Of a stretch of DNA of 64,000 nucleotides, positions 13,430 to 22,884 are shown one piece after another. A program made the position numbers and the translations under genes. Source of the DNA: Xylanibacter ruminicola (GTDB taxonomy: Bacteria; Bacteroidota; Bacteroidia; Bacteroidales; Bacteroidaceae); contig NZ_FRBD01000018.1 of the NCBI RefSeq assembly GCF_900142525.1, positions 1 through 64,000 on the forward strand, read 5' to 3'. The stretch's first letter is position 1. Each line of letters starts with the position of its first letter. The notes beneath the pieces are model-generated. The model saw nothing but the letters and a program-made list of their open reading frames with translations, searched no databases and was not told the origin of the DNA.

Positions 13430-15796
13430 ATGAACAGAACGTCAATAGCCATTCTTGCCTTGCTGGCACCAATAGCTATATGGGCACAAGGTGTTAAGAT
13501 TGAGTTCTTTACACCTTCTGTAGTCCATGTGGTGAAGTATCAGGGACAAGCAGTAAACCCAGAGAGCAAGGTAATCATTGCCAAACCACAGGAGGTGGCA
13601 CTTACCACAAAAGGTAACACCACATCGAGCGAAGAACTGAGTGTGAAACTCGACCAAAAGACTGGTTGCATCACCTTTATGGATGCTAAGGGTAAGGTAC
13701 TGCTGCGTGAGAAGAAGCACAGTTTCTCGCCACTGAACCAGACCTTTACGCTCGATAAGGGCGAAGCTATCTACGGACTGGGCACCATCCAGAACGGCAA
13801 GATGAATCGCCGCGGTGAGCACAAGCGCATGGAGCAGTCGAATCTGGAAGACTTTCAGAGTGTGATTCAGAGCATCAAAGGCTGGGGCATCTACTGGGAC
13901 AACTACGCCCCCACCCAGTTCGACGATGACCAGAACGGCATGTCGCTCACATCAGAGGCTGGCGACTATATCGACTACTACTTTATGTATGGCAAGAGTG
14001 CCGACGGCGTGATTGCTCTGATGCGACATCTGAGTGGCGATGTGCCTATGTTCCCACTATGGACATACGGTTTCTGGCAGTCGAAAGAACGTTATAAGAC
14101 AGCTGCTGAGACTGAGAGTATCGTCGACAAGCATCGTGAACTGCAGGTGCCTCTGGATGGTATCATCCAAGACTGGCAGTACTGGGGGTCAAACTACCTG
14201 TGGAATGCCATGGACTTCCTCTCGGAAGACTTCCAGAATGGTGCACAGTTGATTAAGAACGTACACCAGAAGCATGCTCACTTCATGATCAGCATCTGGG
14301 CCAGCTTTGGTCCACAGACACAGCAGTTCCGTGAGTTGAACGAGAAGGGACTACTGCTGCCCATCGAGACCTGGCCACAGAGCGGTATCTCGCACATCTG
14401 GCCTCCTGTGATGGAGTATCCTTCGGGCGTAAAAGTGTACGATGCCTTCAGCCCTGTGGCACGTGACATCTATTGGAAATATCTGAAGAAGCTATACGAC
14501 TATGGCACAGATGCCTGGTGGATGGACTCAACCGACCCCGACTTCTTCAATCCCAAGGAGAGCGACTATGAGCACAAGGTTACTGGTGGCACCTGGCGTT
14601 CATTGCGTAATGCCTTCCCCCTGGAAACAGTTCGCGGCATATATGAGAAGCAACGTGCACTTCAATCGTCAAATAGTGAAAGGGGCAAATCGTCAGATAA
14701 ACGCGTCTTCATCATGACGCGCAGCAGCTTTGCCGGTCAGCAGCACTACGGATCGAACATGTGGAGCGGCGACGTTAACTCGTCGTGGGACATGTTGCGC
14801 AAGCAGGTGCCTGCAGGATTGAGTTTCTCGCTCACAGGTAATCCTAACTTCAATACCGATATAGGCGGTTTCTTCTGTGGTTCTTACAATACCAAGGGCA
14901 GTGGTTCAGCCCCCAAGAATCCACAGTTCCAGGAGCTCTACGTGCGCTGGATGCAGTACGGACTGTTCTGTCCTGTTTTCCGCAGTCATGGTGCTGATGC
15001 CCCACGTGAGATATGGCAATTTGGTAAGAAAGGTGAACCCGTTTATGATGCTATCGAAAAGCAGATTCGCCTGCGCTATCGCCTGATACCTTATTTATAT
15101 AGTACTGCTTGGCAGGTTACCAGCAACAACCAGAGCTACATTCGCCCACTGTTCAGCGACTTTGCAGCTGATAAGAAGGTGTGGGATATGACCGATGAGT
15201 TTATGTTCGGACAGAGCATCCTGGCTGCACCTATCGTTGATCCACAGTACACCGAGGAGAAGATCATCCGCACTGATGCCATGACAGGATGGAACAAGCA
15301 AGAAGTGAATAGTGAAAAGGGAATAGTGAATAGTGATTGGACGGAGCCCAAAAAAGCCACTAAGTACCTGCCTAAGGGGGCTAACTGGTACGACTTCTGG
15401 ACTGGTAAGCTGTACAAGGGCGGACAGAACGTGGTGCTCACCACATCGTTTGACAAGGTGCCTATGTTTGTTCGCGCTGGTAGCATCGTGCCACTGGGCC
15501 CAGAGATGCAGTACGTTGGCGAGAAGAAGTGGGACAATCTGGAAATCCGCATCTATCCTGGTGCCAATGGTGAGTTTACCCTTTATGAAGATGAGGGCGA
15601 CAACTACAACTATGAGAAGGGCGTCTACTCTACTATCAAGTTTGAGTGGAACGATCGCACCCGCACCCTCACCATCAACAATCGCCAAGGCCAATACCCA
15701 GGTATGTTGCTGAATCGCAAGTTTACCATCGCCCTCCCCGATGGCACATCAAGAACCATCGATTACAACGGCAATCAAATAGAAGTAAAACTCTAA
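13430..15796 (+). CDS. GH31 alpha-glycosidase (alpha-xylosidase-like)
   Basis: The 788-residue secreted enzyme has a signal peptide, an N-terminal GH31 beta-sandwich and a TIM barrel with the nucleophile Asp366 in AWWMDSTDPD and probable acid/base Asp448 in WSGDVNSSW. The DSTDPD form is typical of GH31 enzymes of the alpha-xylosidase type, which suits its pairing with GH43. Two low-complexity segments look inserted. One is SSNSERGKSSD just before KRVFIMTRSSFAGQQ; the other is KQEVNSEKGIVNSD, encoded by a 7-bp tandem array (15301-15335). Both keep the frame. The stop is followed by a GC-rich inverted repeat (15809-15828) and a terminator. Confidence 0.9.
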   Translation: MNRTSIAILALLAPIAIWAQGVKIEFFTPSVVHVVKYQGQAVNPESKVIIAKPQEVALTTKGNTTSSEELSVKLDQKTGCITFMDAKGKVLLREKKHSFSPLNQTFTLDKGEAIYGLGTIQNGKMNRRGEHKRMEQSNLEDFQSVIQSIKGWGIYWDNYAPTQFDDDQNGMSLTSEAGDYIDYYFMYGKSADGVIALMRHLSGDVPMFPLWTYGFWQSKERYKTAAETESIVDKHRELQVPLDGIIQDWQYWGSNYLWNAMDFLSEDFQNGAQLIKNVHQKHAHFMISIWASFGPQTQQFRELNEKGLLLPIETWPQSGISHIWPPVMEYPSGVKVYDAFSPVARDIYWKYLKKLYDYGTDAWWMDSTDPDFFNPKESDYEHKVTGGTWRSLRNAFPLETVRGIYEKQRALQSSNSERGKSSDKRVFIMTRSSFAGQQHYGSNMWSGDVNSSWDMLRKQVPAGLSFSLTGNPNFNTDIGGFFCGSYNTKGSGSAPKNPQFQELYVRWMQYGLFCPVFRSHGADAPREIWQFGKKGEPVYDAIEKQIRLRYRLIPYLYSTAWQVTSNNQSYIRPLFSDFAADKKVWDMTDEFMFGQSILAAPIVDPQYTEEKIIRTDAMTGWNKQEVNSEKGIVNSDWTEPKKATKYLPKGANWYDFWTGKLYKGGQNVVLTTSFDKVPMFVRAGSIVPLGPEMQYVGEKKWDNLEIRIYPGANGEFTLYEDEGDNYNYEKGVYSTIKFEWNDRTRTLTINNRQGQYPGMLLNRKFTIALPDGTSRTIDYNGNQIEVKL
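15301..15335 (+). repeat. Heptamer array AATAGTG inside the GH31 gene
   Basis: Five 7-bp units (AGAAGTG, AATAGTG, AAAAGGG, AATAGTG, AATAGTG) lie in frame in the C-terminal part of the GH31 coding region. The unit equals the complement of the intergenic array at 7360-7387. Confidence 0.8.
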
Positions 15797-15831
15797 CCCC
15801 CACGTACTCCCCTCCTCTGGAGGAGGGGAAC

Positions 15832-15863
15832 AAAAAAAAAGAGGCTAAATTAGCCTCTTTTTT
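15832..15863. terminator. Bidirectional terminator
   Basis: The stem GAGGCTAA/TTAGCCTC is flanked by nine A on the left and six T on the right. It ends the GH43-GH31 operon and, in the other direction, the tRNA-Lys transcript. Confidence 0.92.
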
Positions 15864-15865
15864 CG

Positions 15866-15938
15866 TGATCCGTTTGGGGCTCGAACCCAAGACCCCAACA
15901 TTAAAAGTGTTGTGCTCTACCGACTGAGCTAACGGATC
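15866..15938 (-). tRNA. tRNA-Lys (anticodon TTT)
   Basis: A 73-nt cloverleaf on the minus strand: acceptor GATCCGT/ACGGATC, D arm GCTC/GAGC, anticodon stem CAACA/TGTTG with loop CTTTTAA, T-loop TTCGAGC, discriminator A. CCA is not encoded. Confidence 0.96.
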
Positions 15939-16005
15939 AACCTTAATTCGCATTCTATTCTGAAAGCGGCTGCAAAGGTACGCACTTTTTTTGAAACTGC
16001 CAAAT

Positions 16006-17106
16006 TTATTCGGAAGAATTTTCTTCTAACCCCTCAATTTCCTTCTCTTTTGTCACATATTGCTGGTAATATGCTATCAAAAGGGTGGTTAAAGGCAGTG
16101 CAATGATCAGTCCGATGAACCCAAGCAGTGCACCCCAAACAGACAGTGATAACAGCAGGATGGCAGGGTTCAGACCCATGGCCTTACCCATCACCTTAGG
16201 CGTCACTATCATGTCACAAATCAACTGTACTATGATAAACACGGCCATGGCCATCGCCAATATCACCCAGAAGTTCTGTCCTGTATCAGCCGACTTGAGC
16301 AGAGCCAGCAGCACAGTTGGTATCAGGGCAAAGGTATGCAGATAAGGCACCAGGTCCATAATACCAATCATGATACCCAGACCAATGGCCATGGGGAAAT
16401 CGATAATAGTAAATCCTATGCAGAACAGGATACCCATAATCAGCGCCACCAATCCCTGTCCACGCACATAATTGTTCAAGGCATTCTCTACATCCTTGGC
16501 CAACGAATGCCAGAACGGACGACTCTTCTTGGGGAAGACGCGGATCCAGTTGTCAGTAAGATACTCGTAATCCAGCAGAATGAAGAACATATATAATAAG
16601 GTGATAAACGATGCAATGACACTGATAATAACCTTGGTAGTCTCGTTAAGTACATTAAACAGGCCTGGCATCACCGTCTTCAGACTCTCGGTAAAGGTGT
16701 CGCTCTTAAAGAACTTCTCTATCTCCCTATTGTTGCTCTCAATCCATAGCTGTATGGCACCAGGAATATCCCTGATGTGGGCCGACTTCTGGATATAATC
16801 GGTGGCCAGGCTGCCCAGTTTTTCAAACTGTTCGAGCATAGGCGGGATAATAAGATAGATGATGCCAGCCAAGATGCTCACCACCACAATCAAGGTAATC
16901 AGAATGCTCAATGCCCTACTCTTAACATGCAGCTTATACTGCACAAACTTCACCATGGGGTAAAGCAGATAGGCAAAGAACCATGCAATGACGAATGGCA
17001 GCAGCACACTGCTCAGGTAATTAATCAGGCCCAGAATGGCAATCACCAGCAGGCCTGCGCCAACCCAACGAACCAGTTGGTCAAGTGTTATTGTCTTTTC
17101 TTTCAT
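16006..17106 (-). CDS. AI-2E family transporter (PerM-like)
   Basis: The 366-residue inner-membrane protein has the AI-2E/PerM layout: two N-terminal membrane helices, a soluble amphipathic middle region (about 95-150), then five to six helices with the conserved [16 protein letters not shown] segment near residue 245. Members export small molecules or ions; the original AI-2 export claim does not define this one. The start overlaps the end of tdk by 26 bp, so the two genes are co-transcribed. A short tail of charged residues follows the last helix. Confidence 0.88.
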   Translation of the reverse strand: MKEKTITLDQLVRWVGAGLLVIAILGLINYLSSVLLPFVIAWFFAYLLYPMVKFVQYKLHVKSRALSILITLIVVVSILAGIIYLIIPPMLEQFEKLGSLATDYIQKSAHIRDIPGAIQLWIESNNREIEKFFKSDTFTESLKTVMPGLFNVLNETTKVIISVIASFITLLYMFFILLDYEYLTDNWIRVFPKKSRPFWHSLAKDVENALNNYVRGQGLVALIMGILFCIGFTIIDFPMAIGLGIMIGIMDLVPYLHTFALIPTVLLALLKSADTGQNFWVILAMAMAVFIIVQLICDMIVTPKVMGKAMGLNPAILLLSLSVWGALLGFIGLIIALPLTTLLIAYYQQYVTKEKEIEGLEENSSE

Positions 17107-17683
17107 TTTCTTCCTTTATTGCTTTTTGATAACACTCACGGCATAACGGTTCATACTCAGTAGTCTCGCCCAGCAGCACACGCTGATCTGATGCCACCTT
17201 ACGATGACTCACATAAGCCAGATTACCACACTTTACACAGATGGCATGAACTTTAGTCACATCGTCGGCAATAGCACACAAGGCAGGCATGGGGCCAAAG
17301 GGTATCCCCTTAAAGTCCATATCCAGACCTGCTACTATCACCCGCACACCACGGTTGGCCAGCTGGTTACACACGTCGACAATCCCAGCATCAAAGAACT
17401 GGGCCTCATCGATACCCACCACATCAATGTCGCTCGCCAACAGCAGGATGCTTGCCGACGAGTCGATGGGGGTAGACTGGATGTGCTTCTGGTCGTGACT
17501 CACCACATCCTCCTCAGAGTATCGCACGTCGATGGCTGGCTTGAATATCTCCACCTTCTGGCGCGCAAACTGAGCACGGCGCATTCGTCTGATCAGCTCC
17601 TCAGTCTTGCCCGAAAACATCGAACCGCACACTACTTCTATTCTTCCAGGTCTGTGTGCCTCACCTGTTAAATTCTCTGTCAT
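17081..17683 (-). CDS. tdk: Thymidine kinase
   Basis: The 200-residue type II thymidine kinase phosphorylates thymidine in the salvage pathway. Motifs: Walker [12 protein letters not shown] near residue 20, DEAQFF (Walker B) near 92, and a structural zinc site CVKC ... CREC near the C-terminus. The start at 17683 is preferred to an upstream in-frame start because the -7 box (TACCTTTGC, complement of 17692-17700) lies 8 nt before it. The tail overlaps the AI-2E transporter start by 26 bp. Confidence 0.96.
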   Translation of the reverse strand: MTENLTGEAHRPGRIEVVCGSMFSGKTEELIRRMRRAQFARQKVEIFKPAIDVRYSEEDVVSHDQKHIQSTPIDSSASILLLASDIDVVGIDEAQFFDAGIVDVCNQLANRGVRVIVAGLDMDFKGIPFGPMPALCAIADDVTKVHAICVKCGNLAYVSHRKVASDQRVLLGETTEYEPLCRECYQKAIKEENERKDNNT

Positions 17684-17779
17684 ATCTAGGTGCAAAGGTA
17701 CGAATACTTTTAATAATTGCAAAGATTTTGCCGATTTTTTTGTCTATTCTGATAATTTGCTTTATATTTGCCACTTGTA

Positions 17780-18478
17780 ATGGGTATATTATATATAGTA
17801 CCGACTCCAGTTGGGAATATGGAAGACATGACATTCCGTGCCATCCGCATTCTGAAAGAAGTGGATCTGGTGCTGGCAGAAGACACTCGAACATCGAGCA
17901 AACTGCTAAAGCACTACGACATCCACAATCAACTCATGTCGCACCACAAGTTCAACGAACACGGAACATCGGCATCCGTAGTAAACCGAATACTGGCAGG
18001 CGAAAACGTAGCATTGATCAGCGATGCAGGAACACCAGGCATCAGCGACCCAGGATTCTTTCTGGTTCGCGAAGCCGTTCGTGCAGGTATCGAAGTGCAG
18101 TGCCTGCCAGGCGCCACAGCATTTGTACCAGCACTCGTATCGAGCGCATTGCCCTGCGACCGCTTTGCTTTCGAGGGTTTTCTGCCTCAGAAGAAGGGGC
18201 GCCAGACCAAACTCGAATCGCTGCGCGACGAACAACGTACCATGATATTCTATGAGTCGCCCTATCGCGTAGTAAAGACACTACAGCAGTTTGCCGATAC
18301 CTACGGCCCCGAGCGCCAGGTAAGCGTATGTCGCGAAATCAGCAAGATTCATGAAGAGAGCGTTCGTGGTACACTGGCCGAGGTTATAGCCCACTTCAAG
18401 GAACATGAGCCCAAGGGTGAAATAGTAATCATCCTGGCTGGGAACGACAATAAAGAACAAATTAATAAACAAAAGTAA
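17780..18478 (+). CDS. rsmI: 16S rRNA 2'-O-ribose C1402 methyltransferase
   Basis: The 232-residue SAM-dependent enzyme methylates the ribose of C1402 in the decoding site of 16S rRNA. The N-terminal ILYIVPTPVGNMEDMTFRA, LAEDTRTSSKLL, SDAGTPGISDPG and PGATAFVPAL segments are the family hallmarks. ATG 17780 is chosen over TTG 17768, which lies inside the -7 box (TATATTTGC, 17763-17771). The leader is at most a few nt. The next gene starts 2 bp after the stop. Confidence 0.95.
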   Translation: MGILYIVPTPVGNMEDMTFRAIRILKEVDLVLAEDTRTSSKLLKHYDIHNQLMSHHKFNEHGTSASVVNRILAGENVALISDAGTPGISDPGFFLVREAVRAGIEVQCLPGATAFVPALVSSALPCDRFAFEGFLPQKKGRQTKLESLRDEQRTMIFYESPYRVVKTLQQFADTYGPERQVSVCREISKIHEESVRGTLAEVIAHFKEHEPKGEIVIILAGNDNKEQINKQK

Positions 18479-18480
18479 TT

Positions 18481-19347
18481 ATGAAAAAGTTATTTATCTT
18501 TGCAATGTGTGCCATAGCTATGGCAAGTTGTAATGAGGGTGCCAAGAAGGCCGAGAATCAGGCACGTGCAGAACGTGACTCACTGAACCAGGTAATCGCC
18601 CAGAAAGATGACGAGATTAATGACATGATGACTACTCTGATTGACATCGAGGATGGATTCCGCGAGATTACAGAGGCACAGAATCGTGTAACCTTAGCCA
18701 AAGCAGGTGAAGGCACCAACACCAAGCAGCGCATCGAAGAGAACTTCCAGTTCATCCAGTCGATGATGCAGCAGAACAAAGACCTGATTAACAAACTGAA
18801 GCAGCAGGTTCGCGAGAGTTCAATCAAGGGCGACAAGCTGAAGAAGATAATTGCCAGCCTCCAGGAGACCATGGAGAAGAAGGATCAGCAGATTGCCGAC
18901 CTCACCGAGCAGCTGGAGCTTAAGAATATCCATATCGGCGAACTGAAGTATGCCGTTAACAGTCTGAGAGAAGATGCACGCTCACTTCAGGACGAGAACG
19001 AAGCACAGTCTAAGCGCATCAAGGCTCAAGAGAAGGAGCTTAACAGTGCCTGGTTTGCCTATGGCACCAAAGACGAGTTGAAGAAGCAGCAGATTATGAC
19101 CAAGGATGGCATGTTCAGCAAGAACAAGATTCTGCAGGGCGACTTCAACAAGGAGTACTTCACCAAGATCGACATCCGTGTTGACAAGGAGATCAAGCTC
19201 TACAGCAAGTCGGCCAAGCTGCTCACCACCCACCCTGCCAACTCTTACACTCTGCAGCAGGATGCCAACAAGCAGTATGTGCTCCGCATTACCGACCCAC
19301 AGACATTCTGGTCAACCAGCAAATATCTGGTAGTTCTGGTAAAGTAA
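18481..19347 (+). CDS. Coiled-coil lipoprotein (Cbp1-like)
   Basis: The 288-residue lipoprotein (lipobox MASC, Cys17) has a long helical coiled coil (about residues 25-190, rich in Glu, Lys, Gln and Asp) and a C-terminal globular part of about 95 residues ending TFWSTSKYLVVLVK. This layout matches a conserved Bacteroidetes lipoprotein family that includes the Bacteroides collagen-binding adhesin Cbp1; adhesion here is only inferred. It is co-transcribed with rsmI and ends at a strong terminator. Confidence 0.75.
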   Translation: MKKLFIFAMCAIAMASCNEGAKKAENQARAERDSLNQVIAQKDDEINDMMTTLIDIEDGFREITEAQNRVTLAKAGEGTNTKQRIEENFQFIQSMMQQNKDLINKLKQQVRESSIKGDKLKKIIASLQETMEKKDQQIADLTEQLELKNIHIGELKYAVNSLREDARSLQDENEAQSKRIKAQEKELNSAWFAYGTKDELKKQQIMTKDGMFSKNKILQGDFNKEYFTKIDIRVDKEIKLYSKSAKLLTTHPANSYTLQQDANKQYVLRITDPQTFWSTSKYLVVLVK

Positions 19348-19379
19348 AAACACAGAAAAATATACTAAACCTCATCAAT

Positions 19380-19407
19380 AAGGTGCTCAGTTTTGAGCAC
19401 CTTTTTT
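19380..19407 (+). terminator. Rho-independent terminator
   Basis: The stem AAGGTGCTCA/TGAGCACCTT followed by a T run ends the rsmI-lipoprotein operon. The same GGTGCTCA core forms the terminator at 25279-25319. Confidence 0.95.
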
Positions 19408-19490
19408 GTTGTATTGTCAAGTTTCAATTTTTCACCAAAAGTGTAGGTTTAACATCAAACTGTAAGTTAATCAAATCATCTGCTTTCACA

Positions 19491-19594
19491 TTGATTTTTA
19501 TCAATTATAAAGGTCAATTTGTTAAAAAATGACGCCGAATTGTGTTTTTTTTATAATTTTATTCGTTTTTTAGAATAATATACGCTATTTTTGC
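19491..19594 (+). promoter_or_regulatory. susC1 operator-like palindrome and promoter
   Basis: TTGAT-TTTT-ATCAA (19491-19504) lies 95 bp upstream of the -7 box TATTTTTGC (19586-19594). The same TTGAT-N4-ATCAA element occurs 96 bp upstream of the -7 box of the second susC. The mRNA leader is about 115 nt. The rest of the 19348-19714 gap is AT-rich with no gene. Confidence 0.6.
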
Positions 19595-19714
19595 AACCTG
19601 AAAGTGACAAAAGGGCGCAATATGTGATATATCAGCCCTTATTATATATATAAATATGTACGCGAACAATACAGTTTTAAACATTTAATAATTTACAAAA
19701 AGAGAGAGAATTTT

Positions 19715-22700
19715 ATGAAAAAAAGACTAACGTTGTTTTTTGTCAGCCTTTTCCTTTGTGTAGGAACAGCGCTGGCTCAGACGAAAGTTTCCGGTACAGT
19801 ACTCTCACAAGAAGACGGCCAGCCCATTATTGGTGCTGCTGTTAAGGTGGTAGGTACAAGCACTGGTATGTTAACTGACGTAAATGGCCGTTTCTCTGTA
19901 GCCCTTCCTGCTGGCAAGGATCAGCTGGAGATTACTTATCTGGGCTTTGAGGGCAAGACTGTTAAGGCCAAGAATGGTATGAGAATTTTCCTGAAGGCTG
20001 ACGCACAGTTGGTTGACGAGGTTGTAGTTGTAGCTTATGGTACAGCCAAGAAGTCGTCATTCACAGGTTCGGCCCAGAGCGTAAACAGTGAGGCACTGGA
20101 GTTGCGCCCTGTATCTTCAGCTACAAAGGCTCTTGAGGGTCATGTATCTGGTATTCAGATGACTTCTTCATCTGGTCAGCCTGGTTCATCACCTTCTATC
20201 CGCATTCGTGGTTTCGGATCTATCAATGCATCTAACGACCCTCTTTACGTAGTTGACGGTATTCCTTACGCTGGTTCGCTGGCTTCTATCAACCCTGCAG
20301 ATATCGAGTCGATGACTATCCTGAAGGATGCATCAGCTGGTGCCCTGTATGGTGCACGTGGAGCTAACGGTGTAGTAATGATTACTACCAAGAAGGGTAA
20401 GGAAGGTAAGGCAAACGTATCTTGGCGTTCAAACATTGGTTGGTCTAACCGTGCTACCAAGCGCTACAGCCACGTAAGTCAGAAGGAGTACGTACAGCTG
20501 GTATATGAGGCTTTGCGTAACGAGGCATATGTTAAGGACGGTATGTCGTGGACTGATGCAGAGGCTGCAGGTAGAGCTGGTTTGAGCAGCAACCTGGGTG
20601 GTGAGCTGTACAACCCATTCAAGAACTATACTTGGGACACTATCATCGATCCTACTACTGGTCAGGTACAGGCTGATGCAGAGGCTGCATGGAATGAGGA
20701 CTGGCTGGATGCTGTTACTCGCAAGAATGCCATCCGTCATGAGCACCAGTTCTCTGTAAACGGTGGTACCGAGAAGACAAAGTATGCCCTTTCACTGGGT
20801 TACCTGAACGAGGATGGTACACTGAAGACTACTGCTTATCAGCGTTACAATGCACGTGTAAATGTTGACACTAAGATTAACGAGTGGTTCAAGGCAAACG
20901 TTGGTTTGAACGTAGCACACTCTATCTCTAACTTCAGTAACTATAGCGGAAGTTCTACTTCAAACGTATGGTACACTGCACAGTTCATCAACCCTCTGTT
21001 CCCTGTTTACCTGAAGGATGAGAACGGACAGAGCATCTACAAGAACGGACAGATTGAGTACGACTGGGGTGAGCAGCGTGAAAACGGCGACAAGCGTCCT
21101 GGTTCTATGAGCGACCACAGCTCACTGGGTATGCTGATGCTCGATAAGGCTGAGACACTGCGCGACGTAGCTGGTATGCGCTCTGGATTGGTATTCGGTA
21201 GCGACAATGACAACATGGGTTGGGCCAAGGGTATTAAGCTGGCTATCAACTTCGGTTTCGACTACGATAACGCTAACCAGATGAACTACATGAATATGGA
21301 GCACGGTAACCAGGCTGCTCAGGGTGGTTATCTCACCAAGGACAACTACCGCACTCAGAGCTACACCTTCAACCAGCTGCTTACATGGAACCGCGGCTTT
21401 GGCAAGCACGAGTTTGACGTACTGGCTGGTCATGAGTTCTATGCTTACAAGTACAACTATCTGGAGGCCGGTCGCTCTGGTTTGATGAGTGGTCTGCTTG
21501 AGCTCCGTCCAGGTGCAACTCTGAAAGATGCCGACTCTTACAGCATCGACTATCGTATCAATTCATGGTTGAGCCGATTCAACTATACATTCGATAACAA
21601 GTACTATCTTTCTGCTTCACTCCGTGCTGATGCTTCTTCACGTTTCAAGAAGGGCAACCGCACAGGTACATTCTGGTCGCTGGGTGCCAACTGGCGAATC
21701 AGCAACGAAAAGTTCATGAAGGATATTAAGTGGATTGACAACCTGTCGTTCAAGGCCAGCTATGGTGAGCAGGGTAACGATAACGTTGGTTCTTACTATG
21801 CTTGGCAGGGACTTTCGAGCGTTGCTTATCCAAATGCTAACACTGTAGGTGCAGTACTTTCAACTCTTGAGAATGCCGACCTGTCGTGGGAGAAGAACGG
21901 CAACCTGAACATTGGTCTCGAGGGTTCTGCACTTAACCGTCGCATCCGCTTCAGCGCAGAGTACTACCATCGTAAGACTACCGACATGTTGCTTGATTAC
22001 CCAATGGCTGTTTCTACTGGTTTCAGCGGCTACTCTGCAAACGTTGGTAACATGAAGAACTACGGTTTCGAATTCGAAGTATCAGGTACTCCTGTTCGCA
22101 CTAAGGACTTTGAGTGGAATCTGACTTGGATGGGATCTACCGTTAAGAACGAGGTAACCAAGCTGACCAACGAGTCGCCTGAAATCCTCTCAGGTAACTA
22201 CATCATCAAGGAAGGTCTGCCTATCAATACATTCTATCTGCGCAAGAGCGCTGGTGTTGATCCTGCTACAGGTTCACAGCTCTACTGGATCTATGATACC
22301 GATGAAAACGGCAACAAGATCAATGAGCGCATCACAGACAGCTATAACGAAGCTGCATCAAGCCGCTACGAGATGGGTTCACGTATACCCGACCTCTATG
22401 GTAGCATCAGTACCGACCTGAGCTACAAAGGATTCAGTCTCTCAGTGCTGACAACCTACTCTATCGGTGGTAAGATTCTCGACGGTAACTACTACAGCGA
22501 TATGAATCTGACTTATCTGAACGGAACATGGAACACTAACGTACTGCGTCGTTGGCAGAAGCCTGGTGACGTGACCGACGTTCCACGTATGGGAATCAAG
22601 GAGGATGTTTATATTACAGACCGTTATCTGATTGACGCTTCTTACTTCGCAATTAAGAACATCACTCTGTCGTACACTCTGCCTAAGAACCTGGTTAACA

Positions 22701-22861
22701 AGTGTGGTCTGAATGGCGTTAAGGTTTACGGTTCATATGATAACGTAGCTTTGTTCAGCCATCTCGATGGTATGGATCCTCAGTACAGCTTCAGTGGTGG
22801 TACCTCTACCTCTTATGCTCCAAACAAGACTCTTACTGTAGGTCTTGAAGTTAATTTCTAA
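19715..22861 (+). CDS. SusC/RagA TonB-dependent outer-membrane transporter (first)
   Basis: The 1048-residue protein has a signal peptide (residues 1-21), a carboxypeptidase-regulatory-like domain (about 23-100), a TonB box (DEVVVVAYG), a plug (PSIRIRGFGS, PLYVVDGIPY, LYGARGANGVVMITTKKG) and a 22-strand barrel ending VGLEVNF. With its SusD partner it imports a glycan or oligomer using TonB energy. The first about 100 residues are nearly the same as in the second SusC at 25606, while the plugs and barrels differ. There is no N-terminal STN domain, so an anti-sigma relay is not expected. The substrate cannot be inferred. Confidence 0.96.
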   Translation: MKKRLTLFFVSLFLCVGTALAQTKVSGTVLSQEDGQPIIGAAVKVVGTSTGMLTDVNGRFSVALPAGKDQLEITYLGFEGKTVKAKNGMRIFLKADAQLVDEVVVVAYGTAKKSSFTGSAQSVNSEALELRPVSSATKALEGHVSGIQMTSSSGQPGSSPSIRIRGFGSINASNDPLYVVDGIPYAGSLASINPADIESMTILKDASAGALYGARGANGVVMITTKKGKEGKANVSWRSNIGWSNRATKRYSHVSQKEYVQLVYEALRNEAYVKDGMSWTDAEAAGRAGLSSNLGGELYNPFKNYTWDTIIDPTTGQVQADAEAAWNEDWLDAVTRKNAIRHEHQFSVNGGTEKTKYALSLGYLNEDGTLKTTAYQRYNARVNVDTKINEWFKANVGLNVAHSISNFSNYSGSSTSNVWYTAQFINPLFPVYLKDENGQSIYKNGQIEYDWGEQRENGDKRPGSMSDHSSLGMLMLDKAETLRDVAGMRSGLVFGSDNDNMGWAKGIKLAINFGFDYDNANQMNYMNMEHGNQAAQGGYLTKDNYRTQSYTFNQLLTWNRGFGKHEFDVLAGHEFYAYKYNYLEAGRSGLMSGLLELRPGATLKDADSYSIDYRINSWLSRFNYTFDNKYYLSASLRADASSRFKKGNRTGTFWSLGANWRISNEKFMKDIKWIDNLSFKASYGEQGNDNVGSYYAWQGLSSVAYPNANTVGAVLSTLENADLSWEKNGNLNIGLEGSALNRRIRFSAEYYHRKTTDMLLDYPMAVSTGFSGYSANVGNMKNYGFEFEVSGTPVRTKDFEWNLTWMGSTVKNEVTKLTNESPEILSGNYIIKEGLPINTFYLRKSAGVDPATGSQLYWIYDTDENGNKINERITDSYNEAASSRYEMGSRIPDLYGSISTDLSYKGFSLSVLTTYSIGGKILDGNYYSDMNLTYLNGTWNTNVLRRWQKPGDVTDVPRMGIKEDVYITDRYLIDASYFAIKNITLSYTLPKNLVNKCGLNGVKVYGSYDNVALFSHLDGMDPQYSFSGGTSTSYAPNKTLTVGLEVNF

Positions 22862-22884
22862 TCATAAAGAAAGAACAATAAAAT

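Noticed and set aside
5757-15796. GH5, GH43 and GH31 genes as part of the SusCD utilisation locus
   Set aside because: Several housekeeping genes and terminators separate them from the susC genes at 19.7 kb, so a single locus is not supported by the sequence.
15797-15953. Short reading frames over the terminator and tRNA-Lys
   Set aside because: The region is fully explained by a GC-rich hairpin, a bidirectional terminator and a tRNA gene.
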